DNA of 64,000 nt from Rhodospirillales bacterium (GTDB lineage: Bacteria > Pseudomonadota > Alphaproteobacteria > Rhodospirillales > Casp-alpha2). Each line of letters opens with the position of its first letter. Position 1 is the stretch's first letter. The notes beneath the pieces were generated by a model. The model did not search any database, was not told the origin of the DNA, and saw only the letters and a program-made list of their open reading frames with translations. The stretch is taken from positions 217,776 to 281,775 of the forward strand of contig JAGLED010000001.1 of NCBI GenBank assembly GCA_023145215.1. Reading direction: 5' to 3'. Shown here one piece after another: positions 10,856 through 20,960 of this stretch. The position numbers and the translations under genes are program-made.

Positions 10856-12292
10856 TCAGCCGTGGAACGACCGTAGCGTCGGATCCCGCTCAATCCAGTA
10901 GGTATAGAGCGCCACCGGCGCGAGCGTCAGATCGACGCCCTTCATCGCCGCGTTGCGCGCCACACTGCCGGTCAGCACATAGGTGGTCGCCGCCTGATTG
11001 TTCTCGCGCACGAAATTGACCATCTGCTCCGGCCGCGTATCGGTCCGCACGTATGCGTTGGCCCAATCCAGGTCATAGACATGATCCGGCTTCCCCGTTT
11101 CGGGGTGAAGGGTCAGCAAATCGACAGCCCCACCGCGCCAGCTCGCGTAGTAAAGATTCTCGATCGCCTTAGACCCAAGCCATTGCGAAACCAGCGCCGT
11201 CTCCGCGAGACGTTGAAAGAACTGGTCCGACGGCGGCACCGGCGCGAACAAGGCGGCATACAGGGACGGGCTGGTCAGGTAGACCTTGAAGAACACCTGG
11301 CGCTGGAACGTTTTGGCGTCCCGGTCGACCCGATTGATCCGCCGGATCAGGAATGCCTGTTCCAGATAGTCGAGATATTTGCGCAACGTGTTCTTGGCGA
11401 TACCGGTCGCTTTCGCCAGATCGTCCATCGACACTTCCCGCGCCGTGTTGAAGGCAAGCAGGCCGAACAACCGGTTCAGTTCCTGCGGATCGTTAACGCC
11501 GGCCAGCGACGCGAGGTCCTTGTGCAACACCCGGTCGGCGACCCCGTCGCGGACAAATGCGGGGGCCGGCACTCCGTCCTTGCCGCTGAGTATCCCCTCC
11601 AAAAACCCGCCGAAATTAACGTAACGGTGGAATTCCTGATTGAGCGCCGGTAACCCGTTCGGCGCCAGTGTCATCGCGCCGCCATCACCGTCTTTACCGT
11701 CACCGCCGAACAGTTTCTCTTCGGTCCCGCGAAACCGGAGAAACTCGAGGAACGTCAATGGCGGCAGAACGAACACCTCCATCCTGCCATCCATGACACT
11801 GGTGCCGCTGACGATGGAGGGCGATGCCGATGAGACCGCGCCGACGATCTTGGCCCGTGGGCGCATTTCCGACAGGCGCAACAACTGCTTTTCCCAATCC
11901 CGGGCGTACTGCACCTCGTCGAAGAAAATATAGATCTCTGCGTCGGGGCCGTGGCGGTAGCGGCGGCAAAACATCTCAAACAGGATTGCAAGATCGGCCG
12001 CCGTATAGCTCGGCGTCGTCAGTGAGCAGTAAAGGATGCTGGTCGACTTGACGCCCTGCTCGACAAGCTGCGCCACCATTTGGCGCATCATTACCGTCTT
12101 GCCGGCACGGAGCGGCCCGGCCAGGACGTTCACCCGGCTTGTCCCGGACGTCATCACCCGGTCATAGAACGCCGGAAAGAAAGCGCGTTTCGGCGGATTC
12201 TTGAAGGCGACCCGGGTCGAGTCCTTGAATTCCCACCATGGATTGTCGAAGGCGAGTCGATGAAAAAGGTCGTTGTCGGTGATGGTATGCAT
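10856..12292 (-). CDS. AAA ATPase with DUF4143-like C-terminal region
   Basis: Walker A GPLRAGKT, Walker B IYIFFDEVQYARDWE, winged-helix stretch (SMDDLAKATGIAKNTLRKYLDYLEQAFLIRRINR), PD-(D/E)xK-like C-terminus. Confidence 0.85.
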   Translation of the reverse strand: MHTITDNDLFHRLAFDNPWWEFKDSTRVAFKNPPKRAFFPAFYDRVMTSGTSRVNVLAGPLRAGKTVMMRQMVAQLVEQGVKSTSILYCSLTTPSYTAADLAILFEMFCRRYRHGPDAEIYIFFDEVQYARDWEKQLLRLSEMRPRAKIVGAVSSASPSIVSGTSVMDGRMEVFVLPPLTFLEFLRFRGTEEKLFGGDGKDGDGGAMTLAPNGLPALNQEFHRYVNFGGFLEGILSGKDGVPAPAFVRDGVADRVLHKDLASLAGVNDPQELNRLFGLLAFNTAREVSMDDLAKATGIAKNTLRKYLDYLEQAFLIRRINRVDRDAKTFQRQVFFKVYLTSPSLYAALFAPVPPSDQFFQRLAETALVSQWLGSKAIENLYYASWRGGAVDLLTLHPETGKPDHVYDLDWANAYVRTDTRPEQMVNFVRENNQAATTYVLTGSVARNAAMKGVDLTLAPVALYTYWIERDPTLRSFHG

Positions 12293-12451
12293 GGGTCCCC
12301 GTTCTCATACCTGCCGACGGCTACACTCTGAGCCCGCGTTGGTCCGGGACCCGTCTCACGCAATGATGGTCAATCACGTGATCTTATTATATTAGATCGA
12401 AGAATTGACCTTATTTGGCGATGCTGTCAAGTGCTTATTACGCAAGGGTTT

Positions 12452-13048
12452 TCATGCAATCAGCGCATGAACCCTGCGTTGCAGTTCCGGCACCAAATCC
12501 GACTCGAACCAAGGGTTTTTTCGTGCCCAGCCTGTCGTTCTCCAGCTCGGATGGGGTGTCGGGATGACAGCCGGCCCGTATTCGCGCCATGCCCGCACGG
12601 TTTCGGTCATTGTTCGCTTCCGCGCATCCCCCAAACAGAATGTCTGCGCGTGCATCCCAACCAACAAGGTCAACTCGACGCCCTTAAGATGGGCACGTAA
12701 CAGGCCGTGCCACGTCGGCGCACATTCCGGACGCGGCGGCAAATCGCCCCCTTTGGGGTCGCGCCCTGGATAACAGAACCCGGTCGGCATGATCGCGATC
12801 TTCGATGTGTCGTAAAAGACGTCCTTATCCAGCGCCAGCCAGTCCCTCAATCGGTCGCCTGAGGGATCGTTCCAGGGGATGCCGGTTTCGTGAACCTTGG
12901 TCCCGGGCGCTTGTCCGATGATCAAAACACGGGCCGTTGTGCTGATTCGCACCACTGGCCGCGGGCCGAGCGGAAGGTGTTCGCTGCAGATGTCGCAAGC
13001 GCGGACCCGGGCAAGTAACGCCTCCAAACTTTCCTGTACTTGTGTCAT
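12452..13048 (-). CDS. uracil-DNA glycosylase family protein
   Basis: RVLIIGQAPGTKVHETGIPWNDPSGDRLRDWL and PTPHPSWRTTGW match UDG-superfamily motifs. Confidence 0.85.
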   Translation of the reverse strand: MTQVQESLEALLARVRACDICSEHLPLGPRPVVRISTTARVLIIGQAPGTKVHETGIPWNDPSGDRLRDWLALDKDVFYDTSKIAIMPTGFCYPGRDPKGGDLPPRPECAPTWHGLLRAHLKGVELTLLVGMHAQTFCLGDARKRTMTETVRAWREYGPAVIPTPHPSWRTTGWARKNPWFESDLVPELQRRVHALIA

Positions 13049-13101
13049 GATGGTCACATACCACATATGTAATGGTGAGCACGCCCGCTATTTGAGGGAA
13101 A

Positions 13102-13962
13102 ATGAGCACGTCTGCGGACCAAAATCCGATTAAACGCGTCATTGCGGTCGCCGCGATGTTGGCACTTTTGGCCGTCGTTGCGCTGCTGTACGCGTGCACG
13201 AGCGATCAGACCGCTGCGGTCGAAAGCCCCGAAGAAGTGGCGGCGCTGCCGCCGCTGGTGGTGGAAGAGATTCACCGCGACCTCGGATATCCGTTAGACA
13301 GCGTGGCGACGAACAAAGCCGTCCCCGCCTTGTTCATCGACTCATTGGACTTGAATCTCAACCGGATTCGCAACGTCGAAGACAAGAAGACCACCTTCTT
13401 CCGCATTATGTTACCTCATATCGCACGTGAGAATGACCGCATCCGCGCCGAGCGCGCGAAAATACAGGACAATCCAGACGACGTCCCAGCGTCGTTGTAC
13501 GAAAAGTACAACGTGGAGCCCGGCGACGTGAAGGAACTGCTGCGACGCGTCGATGTGATTCCGGCCTCGCTCGTCCTCGCACAGGCGGCGCTGGAGAGCG
13601 GATGGGGCACGTCGCGGTTCGCCCGCAAGGGGAACAATTTTTTTGGGATGCGGACCTATAACGAAGACGTCAAGGGCCTTGACCCAAAAGAGGCCGAAGG
13701 CTTCAAGGTCATCAAGTTCAAGAATATCGGTGCCAGCGTCCGGGCCTACATGAAGAACCTCAACACCCATAACGCCTACAAGAATTTCCGCCAACACCGC
13801 GTGGAGCAACGCGCATCCGGCGGCACGCCGAAGGGCCGCGGCCTGACGAACTATCTGACGGCCTATTCGGAAATCCCCGAGAAATACGGCGCCAGGCTTC
13901 GGGGCATGATGGACCGCAACAATCTCGATCGCTTCGACGGCGTCCGCGTCGCCGACAATTAA
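13102..13962 (+). CDS. Bax-like glucosaminidase-domain protein
   Basis: VIPASLVLAQAALESGWGTSRFARKGNNFFGMRTY...GASVRAYMKNLNTHNAYKNFR. Confidence 0.9.
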   Translation: MSTSADQNPIKRVIAVAAMLALLAVVALLYACTSDQTAAVESPEEVAALPPLVVEEIHRDLGYPLDSVATNKAVPALFIDSLDLNLNRIRNVEDKKTTFFRIMLPHIARENDRIRAERAKIQDNPDDVPASLYEKYNVEPGDVKELLRRVDVIPASLVLAQAALESGWGTSRFARKGNNFFGMRTYNEDVKGLDPKEAEGFKVIKFKNIGASVRAYMKNLNTHNAYKNFRQHRVEQRASGGTPKGRGLTNYLTAYSEIPEKYGARLRGMMDRNNLDRFDGVRVADN

Positions 13963-14693
13963 ACGGCGCTCAACAACTCATCGACATACGCCGGCACCAC
14001 GTCCCCCGCCGGACCATAACGCGTCTCGGCAAACGATGTCGCGCCGACGGACGGCTCCAGGTTCAACTCGACCGAATGGCCGCGGCCGTAATGCCGAACG
14101 ACCTCGACGAACCCCGCCGCCGGGTAAACGTTTCCCGATGTGCCGATGGACATGAACAATCCCGCCCGCGCCAAGGCCTGCTCGATCTCGTCCATCGACA
14201 GCGGCATTTCACCGAACCACACCACGTGCGGGCGCAATCCCCCGTCCCGCCCGCACGACAGGCACTTCAGCGCGATGGAGAGATCGTGTCGGCATTCAGT
14301 AATGTCGCCGCATTCCTCACAGCGTGACTTCAACAACTCTCCATGCATGTGAATGAGATTGGCTGAACCGGCACGCTCATGGAGATCGTCGATGTTCTGG
14401 GTGACGATCAGCACCCCGCCGGGCCAGTCCCGTTCCAGCCGCGCAAGCGCAACGTGTGCCGGATTCGGCTGCACATTTGCGTTCAGCAATCCCTGTCTTC
14501 TCGCATTGTAGAATGCGTGCACGCGCGCCGGGTCGCGTACGAACGCCTCCGGTGTCGCGACATCCTCGATCCGCACCTTCGACCAGATCCCATCGGCATC
14601 TCGAAATGTCTCTAGACCGGATTCTTTGGATATGCCGGCGCCGGTCAAAACGACAATGGGGTTGGACGGATCGATCACTGGCATTGTGGACAC
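13959..14693 (-). CDS. cobB: Sir2 family NAD-dependent deacylase
   Basis: GAGISKESGLETFRDADGIW, TQNIDDLHERAGS, HGELLKSRCEECG, LRPHVVWFGEMP. Confidence 0.95.
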   Translation of the reverse strand: MSTMPVIDPSNPIVVLTGAGISKESGLETFRDADGIWSKVRIEDVATPEAFVRDPARVHAFYNARRQGLLNANVQPNPAHVALARLERDWPGGVLIVTQNIDDLHERAGSANLIHMHGELLKSRCEECGDITECRHDLSIALKCLSCGRDGGLRPHVVWFGEMPLSMDEIEQALARAGLFMSIGTSGNVYPAAGFVEVVRHYGRGHSVELNLEPSVGATSFAETRYGPAGDVVPAYVDELLSAV

Positions 14694-14772
14694 CTCTCAG
14701 TTAATACTTCCCCGAAGAACGGTCATGATAATCGTGTCGATGCCGTTTCCAAGTAGCCGGAGTTCGATTTCG

Positions 14773-15258
14773 ATGGTGCGTGTGCTGTTCGTCTGCCTCG
14801 GCAACATATGCCGGTCCCCGACGGCCGAGGGTGTGTTCCGCGATCTGGTGCGCCGTGAGGGGCTAAGCGAACGCATTGAGACAGACTCATGCGGTACGGG
14901 CGGCTGGCACATCGGCAACCCGCCGGATAGCCGCGCCTGCGCCGAAGCCGAACGCCGCGGCATCGATCTTAGCGACCTTCGCGCACGCCAGATAAAAGAG
15001 AGCGACTTCGAGGCGTTCGACTATGTTCTCGGCATGGACGACCGCAACATCGCCAACCTCGAAGCGATGTGCCCGGCCTCCTACAAAGACAGAATCAAAT
15101 TGTTTTTGAGTTACGCGTCCGACGTCGGGCGTCATGACGTGCCGGATCCGTACTACGGCGGCCCGGACGGCTTTCGAGATGTTTTCGACATGATCGACAA
15201 GGCGTCGCGGGGCCTTCTTGCCGACATCCGAACAAGGCATCCAGATGCCCTCGGCTGA
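14773..15258 (+). CDS. low-molecular-weight protein-tyrosine-phosphatase
   Basis: VLFVCLGNICRSPTAEGVF (CxxxxxR) and DPYYGG. Confidence 0.95.
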   Translation: MVRVLFVCLGNICRSPTAEGVFRDLVRREGLSERIETDSCGTGGWHIGNPPDSRACAEAERRGIDLSDLRARQIKESDFEAFDYVLGMDDRNIANLEAMCPASYKDRIKLFLSYASDVGRHDVPDPYYGGPDGFRDVFDMIDKASRGLLADIRTRHPDALG

Positions 15259-16093
15259 CCTTGAAGCACGCATCGCTGCCGCACTCGGCAGCCCGGTCAA
15301 CTCCCTTCATCCGATGGGCGGCGGATGCGTTGCCGATGTCCGGCGCGGCCAACTGGGTGATGGACGAAATATCGTCGTCAAATGGGGTGGGCGTTCGCTG
15401 GCCCTGGAAAGCCGCATGCTGGAACGGCTTCGCAAGGCCGGGATGCCGGTGCCGGAGGTCTATCACGCCGAGGACGATATGCTGGTGATGTCCTGGATCG
15501 AACACGGCGGCCCGATCGATCGGGATGCGGAAGAAAACGCTGCGGATTTGATCGCGCATCTGCATAACCAGACTGCGGCGCGTTTCGGTTACGAAGAAGA
15601 CACCGTGATCGGGGGCTTGCACCAACCAAATCCCGAAACGACGAGCTGGCTGGATTTTTTCCGCGACCACCGCCTGCTATACATGGCGAACGAAGCATTG
15701 TTGGCCGGCCGCCTTTCCGGGGAGACGTATGACCGGATCGAGACCCTGGCCGGCCGGCTGGATAACTGGATCGACGGCGATATCAAGCCGTCCCTAGTTC
15801 ACGGCGATCTCTGGGGCGGGAACGTCCTGGCACTTCCGGGCCGCATCGTCGCGCTCGTCGATCCGGCCATTTACTATGCAGACGCAGAGATCGAGCTGGC
15901 ATTTTCGACGCTGTTCAACACGTTCGGTGAACGGTTCTTTTCGCGATACGAGGAATACAGACCGCTCGCCCCCGGCTTCTTCAAGGAACGTTGCGAACTC
16001 TATAACCTCTACCCGTTGCTGGTGCACGTCCGCCTGTTCGGCGGTAGCTATGCCAACACGGTTGCGGGCACGCTCTCGAGGTTCGGATGCTGA
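15245..16093 (+). CDS. fructosamine kinase family protein
   Basis: VVKWGG...MSWIEHGG...GGLHQPNP...LVHGDLWGGNVL...DPAIYYADAEIELA. Confidence 0.92.
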   Translation: MPSADLEARIAAALGSPVNSLHPMGGGCVADVRRGQLGDGRNIVVKWGGRSLALESRMLERLRKAGMPVPEVYHAEDDMLVMSWIEHGGPIDRDAEENAADLIAHLHNQTAARFGYEEDTVIGGLHQPNPETTSWLDFFRDHRLLYMANEALLAGRLSGETYDRIETLAGRLDNWIDGDIKPSLVHGDLWGGNVLALPGRIVALVDPAIYYADAEIELAFSTLFNTFGERFFSRYEEYRPLAPGFFKERCELYNLYPLLVHVRLFGGSYANTVAGTLSRFGC

Positions 16094-16731
16094 TCATCTT
16101 TGACTGCGACGGCGTGCTGGTCGACAGCGAGATCATCGCCAACCGGGTGCTCGCGGCGCTGCTCAGCCGGCACGGGTATCCCATCACGGCAGGCGAATGC
16201 CGCGCCAAGTTCCTGGGCCGCACCATTCCCGGCGTCATCAAGATGGTCGCGGACGAAGGTGTCGTACTTCCCGACGATTTCGAAACGTTGCTTCGCGATA
16301 AAGACGTGGAAGCCTTCGCGACCGAACTCAAGCCGACGCCGGGCATGCGTGACGCATTGGAACAGCTCACGCATCTTCCGAAGTGTGTGGCCTCCTCTGG
16401 CAGCCCTGAGAAGATCCGGCGCAACCTGGAGACCACCGGGCTGCTCCGTTTTCTGGACCCGCATCTGTTCTCCGCCCGGGACGTCAAGAATCCGAAGCCT
16501 GCGCCGGACCTTTTCCTGATGGCGGCGTCACGCATGGGCGAAGGAGCGGACCGGTGCACGGTCATCGAAGATACCCCGCTCGGGATCGAGGGCGCCAAAC
16601 GTGCCGGCATGCGGGCGCTCGGCTACATCGGTGGGTCGCACCGCGTCCCGGCCGACGAGAAAATACTGCGCGATGCCGGCGCCGACTTGGTCTTTGCCGA
16701 TATGGCGCAGTTACCCCGGCTGCTTGGCTAG
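16087..16731 (+). CDS. HAD family hydrolase
   Basis: LIIFDCDGVLVDSE, CVASSGSPEKI, VIEDTPLGIEGAKRAGM. Confidence 0.93.
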   Translation: MLIIFDCDGVLVDSEIIANRVLAALLSRHGYPITAGECRAKFLGRTIPGVIKMVADEGVVLPDDFETLLRDKDVEAFATELKPTPGMRDALEQLTHLPKCVASSGSPEKIRRNLETTGLLRFLDPHLFSARDVKNPKPAPDLFLMAASRMGEGADRCTVIEDTPLGIEGAKRAGMRALGYIGGSHRVPADEKILRDAGADLVFADMAQLPRLLG

Positions 16732-17267
16732 ATTTCCGCCAGTTCGTAATCGACCAACGGTTCGTACATCGCTCCTTCACGGGCGAGGTGCGAACGAAAA
16801 AGCGTGAACTTGTCGACGGTGAACGCCGGGATCGAAAGCGTGTCGTGGCTTTCGATCCACTGACCGACGTCCGTCGCGCGCGCCTGCTTCAGTCGCGCCA
16901 GGGTAATATGCGGCTTGTACTTCCGCGTCTCTCTTTCAAAGCCGGCCTTGACCGCGGCGCTCTCCACCCGGCCGTGAAGATATCCCAGCGTCGTATTGCC
17001 CTCGATCCCCGCCCAGATCGATTTGATCTGCGAGCCGCGTTCGAAGTACCCGAAACCGTCGCACTTCAGGTCGAACGGCGGGATGTTGATTTCCGATAGT
17101 TCCTGATCAAGGTCCTGCGCCTGCGCCCGGTCGGTCTCGCCGCAGAAAAACAAGGTGATATGCATGCCCTCGGGCCTGACCCAGCGTGCACCGCGCACGC
17201 CGGACGACACCCGGACAAGCGCATCGCGGATAAAATCGGGCACGGGAATGGCGACAAAAAGTCTCAT
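16728..17267 (-). CDS. thpR: RNA 2',3'-cyclic phosphodiesterase
   Basis: RLFVAIPVP, two HxTx motifs (HITLFF, HITLAR). Confidence 0.93.
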   Translation of the reverse strand: MRLFVAIPVPDFIRDALVRVSSGVRGARWVRPEGMHITLFFCGETDRAQAQDLDQELSEINIPPFDLKCDGFGYFERGSQIKSIWAGIEGNTTLGYLHGRVESAAVKAGFERETRKYKPHITLARLKQARATDVGQWIESHDTLSIPAFTVDKFTLFRSHLAREGAMYEPLVDYELAEI

Positions 17268-17273
17268 ATCTGA

Positions 17274-18314
17274 TCACGGCGCCGGGTTTGGGATATCGTT
17301 GTGAATCTCGTCGATGCCCGCAAGCACCTCAGCGCTCAGCGTCAGATCCTCGGCGCTCAGATTGACGGCAAGCTGGTCTTCGGTCGTGGCACCGATAATA
17401 TTCGATGTCAGGAATGGCCGCGTGTTGACGAACGCAATCGCCATCGCCGCCGGTTCCAGACCGTGGTCGCGGGCGAGCCGCACGTATCTCTCCGTCGCCT
17501 CGATCCCACGCGGTTTGAAGTTTCGCGTGAAGCCCGGAAACAATTTCAGCCGGCTGCCTTCGGGCAAGGCACCATCCAGATATTTGCCGGTCAATGCCCC
17601 GAATCCGAGAGGGGAGTAGGCGAACAATCCAACATCCTCACGCAACGCAATTTCCGAGAGTCCGACCTCGAAGGTGCGGTTCAGCAGGCTATAGGGATTC
17701 TGAATGGCACAGATTCGCGCCGGCGTATTTCCCGCTGTTTCCAGGTGTTTGAGCACACCCCACGGCGTTTCGTTCGAGACACCGAAAGAGCGGATTTTCC
17801 CGGCATCGATCTGCGCCTGCATGGCGTCGACAACCTCCGAGATCGGCGTCCAGTCGGCGTCCGATGCGTCGCCCGTATACCCGAGCTTGCCGAAATAGTT
17901 GGCCGACCGTTCGGGCCAGTGGGTTTGATATAGGTCGATGTAGTCGGTACCGAGTCGTTTGAGGCTGTTGTCGACAGCGGCCGCCACCTGGTCCTTGGTG
18001 TACTTCAGACCCCCGCCCCTGATATGCTCGAACCGCCCACCGGGGCCGGTAATCTTGGTGGCGATCACGACATTCTCGCGGTTCCCGCGCGCCTTAACCC
18101 AATTTCCTAGATAGCGCTCACTCAACCCTTGGGTCTTTGGGTCCGCCGGAAACGCGTACATTTCGGCGCTGTCGAAAAAATTGACCCCGTGATCCGCGGA
18201 CATATCCAGCAAACGGAACGCGTCCGCTTCTGAATTCTGACAGCCAAACGTCATGGTCCCCATGCAGATTCGGCTGACGCGAATGCCGGTTCTGCCGAGT
18301 TCGTTGAATTGCAT
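17274..18314 (-). CDS. aldo/keto reductase
   Basis: LGRTGIRVSRICMGTMTFG, FFDSAEMY, YIDLYQTHWPE, Tas-like overall. Confidence 0.93.
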   Translation of the reverse strand: MQFNELGRTGIRVSRICMGTMTFGCQNSEADAFRLLDMSADHGVNFFDSAEMYAFPADPKTQGLSERYLGNWVKARGNRENVVIATKITGPGGRFEHIRGGGLKYTKDQVAAAVDNSLKRLGTDYIDLYQTHWPERSANYFGKLGYTGDASDADWTPISEVVDAMQAQIDAGKIRSFGVSNETPWGVLKHLETAGNTPARICAIQNPYSLLNRTFEVGLSEIALREDVGLFAYSPLGFGALTGKYLDGALPEGSRLKLFPGFTRNFKPRGIEATERYVRLARDHGLEPAAMAIAFVNTRPFLTSNIIGATTEDQLAVNLSAEDLTLSAEVLAGIDEIHNDIPNPAP

Positions 18315-18402
18315 GAGCTAACCTTTCGGGGAGATGCGAGAAGAAACGGCCCCTTCAATTTGGAGACCCTGACAAAGACCTGTCAAGAAATCCCGGCGAA
18401 CC

Positions 18403-19521
18403 TCAACCGAACGTCAGCAGCACGCCCGTATAACCATAAAGCCGGTCGTTCGAGATTTCTCCACCGGCGTAAAATCCAATCACCGGCAGCCCTTCAAGAC
18501 CTTCGGAAATCATCTCGGCTTCGGCCGATTCGCTGCCGAACATACCGGGGCCGCGTGCGACGCACGAGATATAGACGGCGCCCCGCGCATCGCCGGGCAT
18601 GCGCTTCTTGACGTCGTCCAGCATACGTTTCAGATCCTTCTGCGCGCTCATGGGATCGCGACGCACGAACATGATGCGATCGCCCGGGGCGATTTCGGTG
18701 GCGACCCCCAGCAATCCGTTCTGCGGATCGATGGCCATAAGGTTGCGCACCATGTAGTCGGCACCGTCGTTGGCACCGGATACGGGAAAAGCCACGTGGA
18801 CGTACCCGGCGACACGCTGGAGGTCATGTGCCAGCATTTCGCCGATATCTTCCTTGAACACGTCGAGCGCCGGCCGGCCATCTATTTCGGCGATGATATT
18901 TCCCTCGCCTGCGGTGATCTCGTGGCTCGGTCCGAGTGGGCTGCAGCCTTGGGTCAGCCCGACCGTGACCGGCACGTCCGGCGAGAACAGCACGCCCGAA
19001 ACCCCGCCACCGCCCATGTCCGCGGCCAGTTGGTGCTGCGTCGAACGCGAGCAGGTCAGTCCGCCGACGAGATATGCGCCGGAACGCTTGGCCAACGTTT
19101 CTATCAGCTCGGCAAGAGCAGGGGTCGTGCCGTCGGCGTGAACTAGGCCACACACCGGATTGACCGTTTCCGCCCAACGCATCAACTCGTCCGGCCAGCG
19201 GTCGGGGATCGGGGTTCTGGCAATAAGCCGGTAGGCATCCGAGCCGACATCGATCACCATCGCGGTCGCTGCCGGACGATCGAATGCGGATTTCTCATTG
19301 GCGACAACCCCAAGACCGAGTGTCCCGACCCAGGTTTCGATCCCCGTTGCTGCCTTGAGGCCGTCGGCGATCACCGGGAAGTCGTCCGCGAATGCGTCCG
19401 TCAGATAGAGCACCCCGAGCCCGCCGCCGGGCTCCGACGCCGGGCACAGGCCCGCCGCAAGCTCACGAACCAACTCCGCCGGATCCAGTGCTTCCGAATA
19501 AGCGACCGGGAATGCGGTCAT
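18403..19521 (-). CDS. FIST N- and C-terminal domain protein
   Basis: LVGGLTCSRSTQHQ...TQGCSPLGPSHEITAGEGNIIAEIDGRPALDVFKEDIG...GFYAGGEISNDRLYGYTGVLLTFG. Confidence 0.88.
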   Translation of the reverse strand: MTAFPVAYSEALDPAELVRELAAGLCPASEPGGGLGVLYLTDAFADDFPVIADGLKAATGIETWVGTLGLGVVANEKSAFDRPAATAMVIDVGSDAYRLIARTPIPDRWPDELMRWAETVNPVCGLVHADGTTPALAELIETLAKRSGAYLVGGLTCSRSTQHQLAADMGGGGVSGVLFSPDVPVTVGLTQGCSPLGPSHEITAGEGNIIAEIDGRPALDVFKEDIGEMLAHDLQRVAGYVHVAFPVSGANDGADYMVRNLMAIDPQNGLLGVATEIAPGDRIMFVRRDPMSAQKDLKRMLDDVKKRMPGDARGAVYISCVARGPGMFGSESAEAEMISEGLEGLPVIGFYAGGEISNDRLYGYTGVLLTFG

Positions 19522-20184
19522 TCAGCCCTGTCCTTTCGCTTGCCGTATACGGTCGATCAATGCCTCGACCTTGGGCATGACCCTTTCGACAATGACATCT
19601 ACGCCTGCGGGCGTCGGGTGTATGCCGTCATCCTGATTGAGCGACGGCGTCCCGGCGACACCGTCAAGAAAGAAAGGATAGAATTCAACGTCAAATTCAT
19701 TGGCGAGCCGCCGGTACATGGCATCGAACTCGCGTGCGTAATCCTCTCCCATATTCGGCGGGGCTTTCATGCCGGCAAGAAGTGTCGGAATTTTTTTGTC
19801 GGCGAGTAACGTCAGCATGGCCGCCAGATTCGCATATGCGTTTTCAGGGTCGAGGCCGCGAAGGGCATCGTTGGCGCCGAGTTCCAAGATTACGCCGTCG
19901 GGATTGTCTCCGATCGCCCACCCGAGCCGGGCACGCCCGCCTGCCGTGGTGTCGCCGGAAACACCGGCGTTTTCGACCCGGATGTCGTACCCGTGCTTAC
20001 GCAGCGCCGCTTCCAGTTTTGCAGGAAAAGCGTCTGTCGCGGCCAGCCCGTAACCCGCCGAAAGACTATCGCCGACGACGACGAGAGTGAGATCTTCCGC
20101 AGCCCGGGGCGCCACGCCGGGTGCACTTGTGAGACCAGCGCACAGCAGCACTGTTGCAATTGTTCGTCTGAGCCACATATCCAT
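19522..20184 (-). CDS. SGNH/GDSL arylesterase (TesA-like)
   Basis: VVVGDSLSAGYGL, ELGANDALRGLDP, DGIHPTPAGVDVIVE; start among several M codons is uncertain. Confidence 0.92.
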   Translation of the reverse strand: MDMWLRRTIATVLLCAGLTSAPGVAPRAAEDLTLVVVGDSLSAGYGLAATDAFPAKLEAALRKHGYDIRVENAGVSGDTTAGGRARLGWAIGDNPDGVILELGANDALRGLDPENAYANLAAMLTLLADKKIPTLLAGMKAPPNMGEDYAREFDAMYRRLANEFDVEFYPFFLDGVAGTPSLNQDDGIHPTPAGVDVIVERVMPKVEALIDRIRQAKGQG

Positions 20185-20258
20185 GGGGTGCCTGCGTTTC
20201 GGATTGATGGCCATCCGTAACATATAGGCACGATCACCGACAATTGAACGAATGCGAC

Positions 20259-20957
20259 ATGCCAGATCCGCTTATTTCTCTAAATCGCGCCGAACTGACA
20301 CTGCCGAGTGACGCAGGTCCGGTTGAAATCCTGCGTGGCATCGATCTCGACGTGAACATCGGCGAGACGGTGGGCATTGTCGGGCCGTCAGGATCCGGGA
20401 AGACATCACTGCTGATGATCATTGCGGGGCTTGAGCGCGCCACGGCAGGCGAGGTCACGATGAATGGCGTCGGGTACGGCAATCTAAGCGAAGACGCACT
20501 GGCCAAAATGCGCGGCGAAAATATCGGGATCGTGTTTCAGGATTTTCACCTGATCCCGAACATGACCGCGCTGGAGAACGTCGCATTGCCACTCGAACTC
20601 GCGGATGTGCCCGACCCGTTCAAGCGTGCGGGAGAGGCCCTGGACGAAGTGGGGCTTTCGCACCGGCACACCCACTATCCGGGTCAGTTGTCGGGAGGCG
20701 AACAGCAGCGCGTCGCCCTCGCCCGCGCGCTCGGTCCGAAACCGACCCTGATCCTTGCCGACGAACCGACCGGGAACCTCGACGGGGACACCGGCGAGAA
20801 GATCATGGACTTGATGTTTTCCGTCCACGCACGGCATGGCACGACACTGATCCTCGTCACCCATGAGGACAGACTCGCAGCAAGGTGTGCCCGCCGTGTC
20901 GCCATGGCGGACGGCGGAATTGTCAACGACGTTCAACAATCCCAAGCGGCGGACTGA
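20259..20957 (+). CDS. ABC transporter ATP-binding protein (YbbA-like)
   Basis: GPSGSGKTS Walker A, LSGGEQQRVALARAL signature, LILADEPTGNLD; adjacent FtsX-like permease. Confidence 0.95.
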   Translation: MPDPLISLNRAELTLPSDAGPVEILRGIDLDVNIGETVGIVGPSGSGKTSLLMIIAGLERATAGEVTMNGVGYGNLSEDALAKMRGENIGIVFQDFHLIPNMTALENVALPLELADVPDPFKRAGEALDEVGLSHRHTHYPGQLSGGEQQRVALARALGPKPTLILADEPTGNLDGDTGEKIMDLMFSVHARHGTTLILVTHEDRLAARCARRVAMADGGIVNDVQQSQAAD

Positions 20958-20960
20958 CGC

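Noticed and set aside
10856-13048. ATPase plus UDG as a two-gene antiphage system
   Set aside because: Separated by ~160 bp of AT-rich sequence, the UDG looks like a common housekeeping family, and no defence-specific gene lies nearby.
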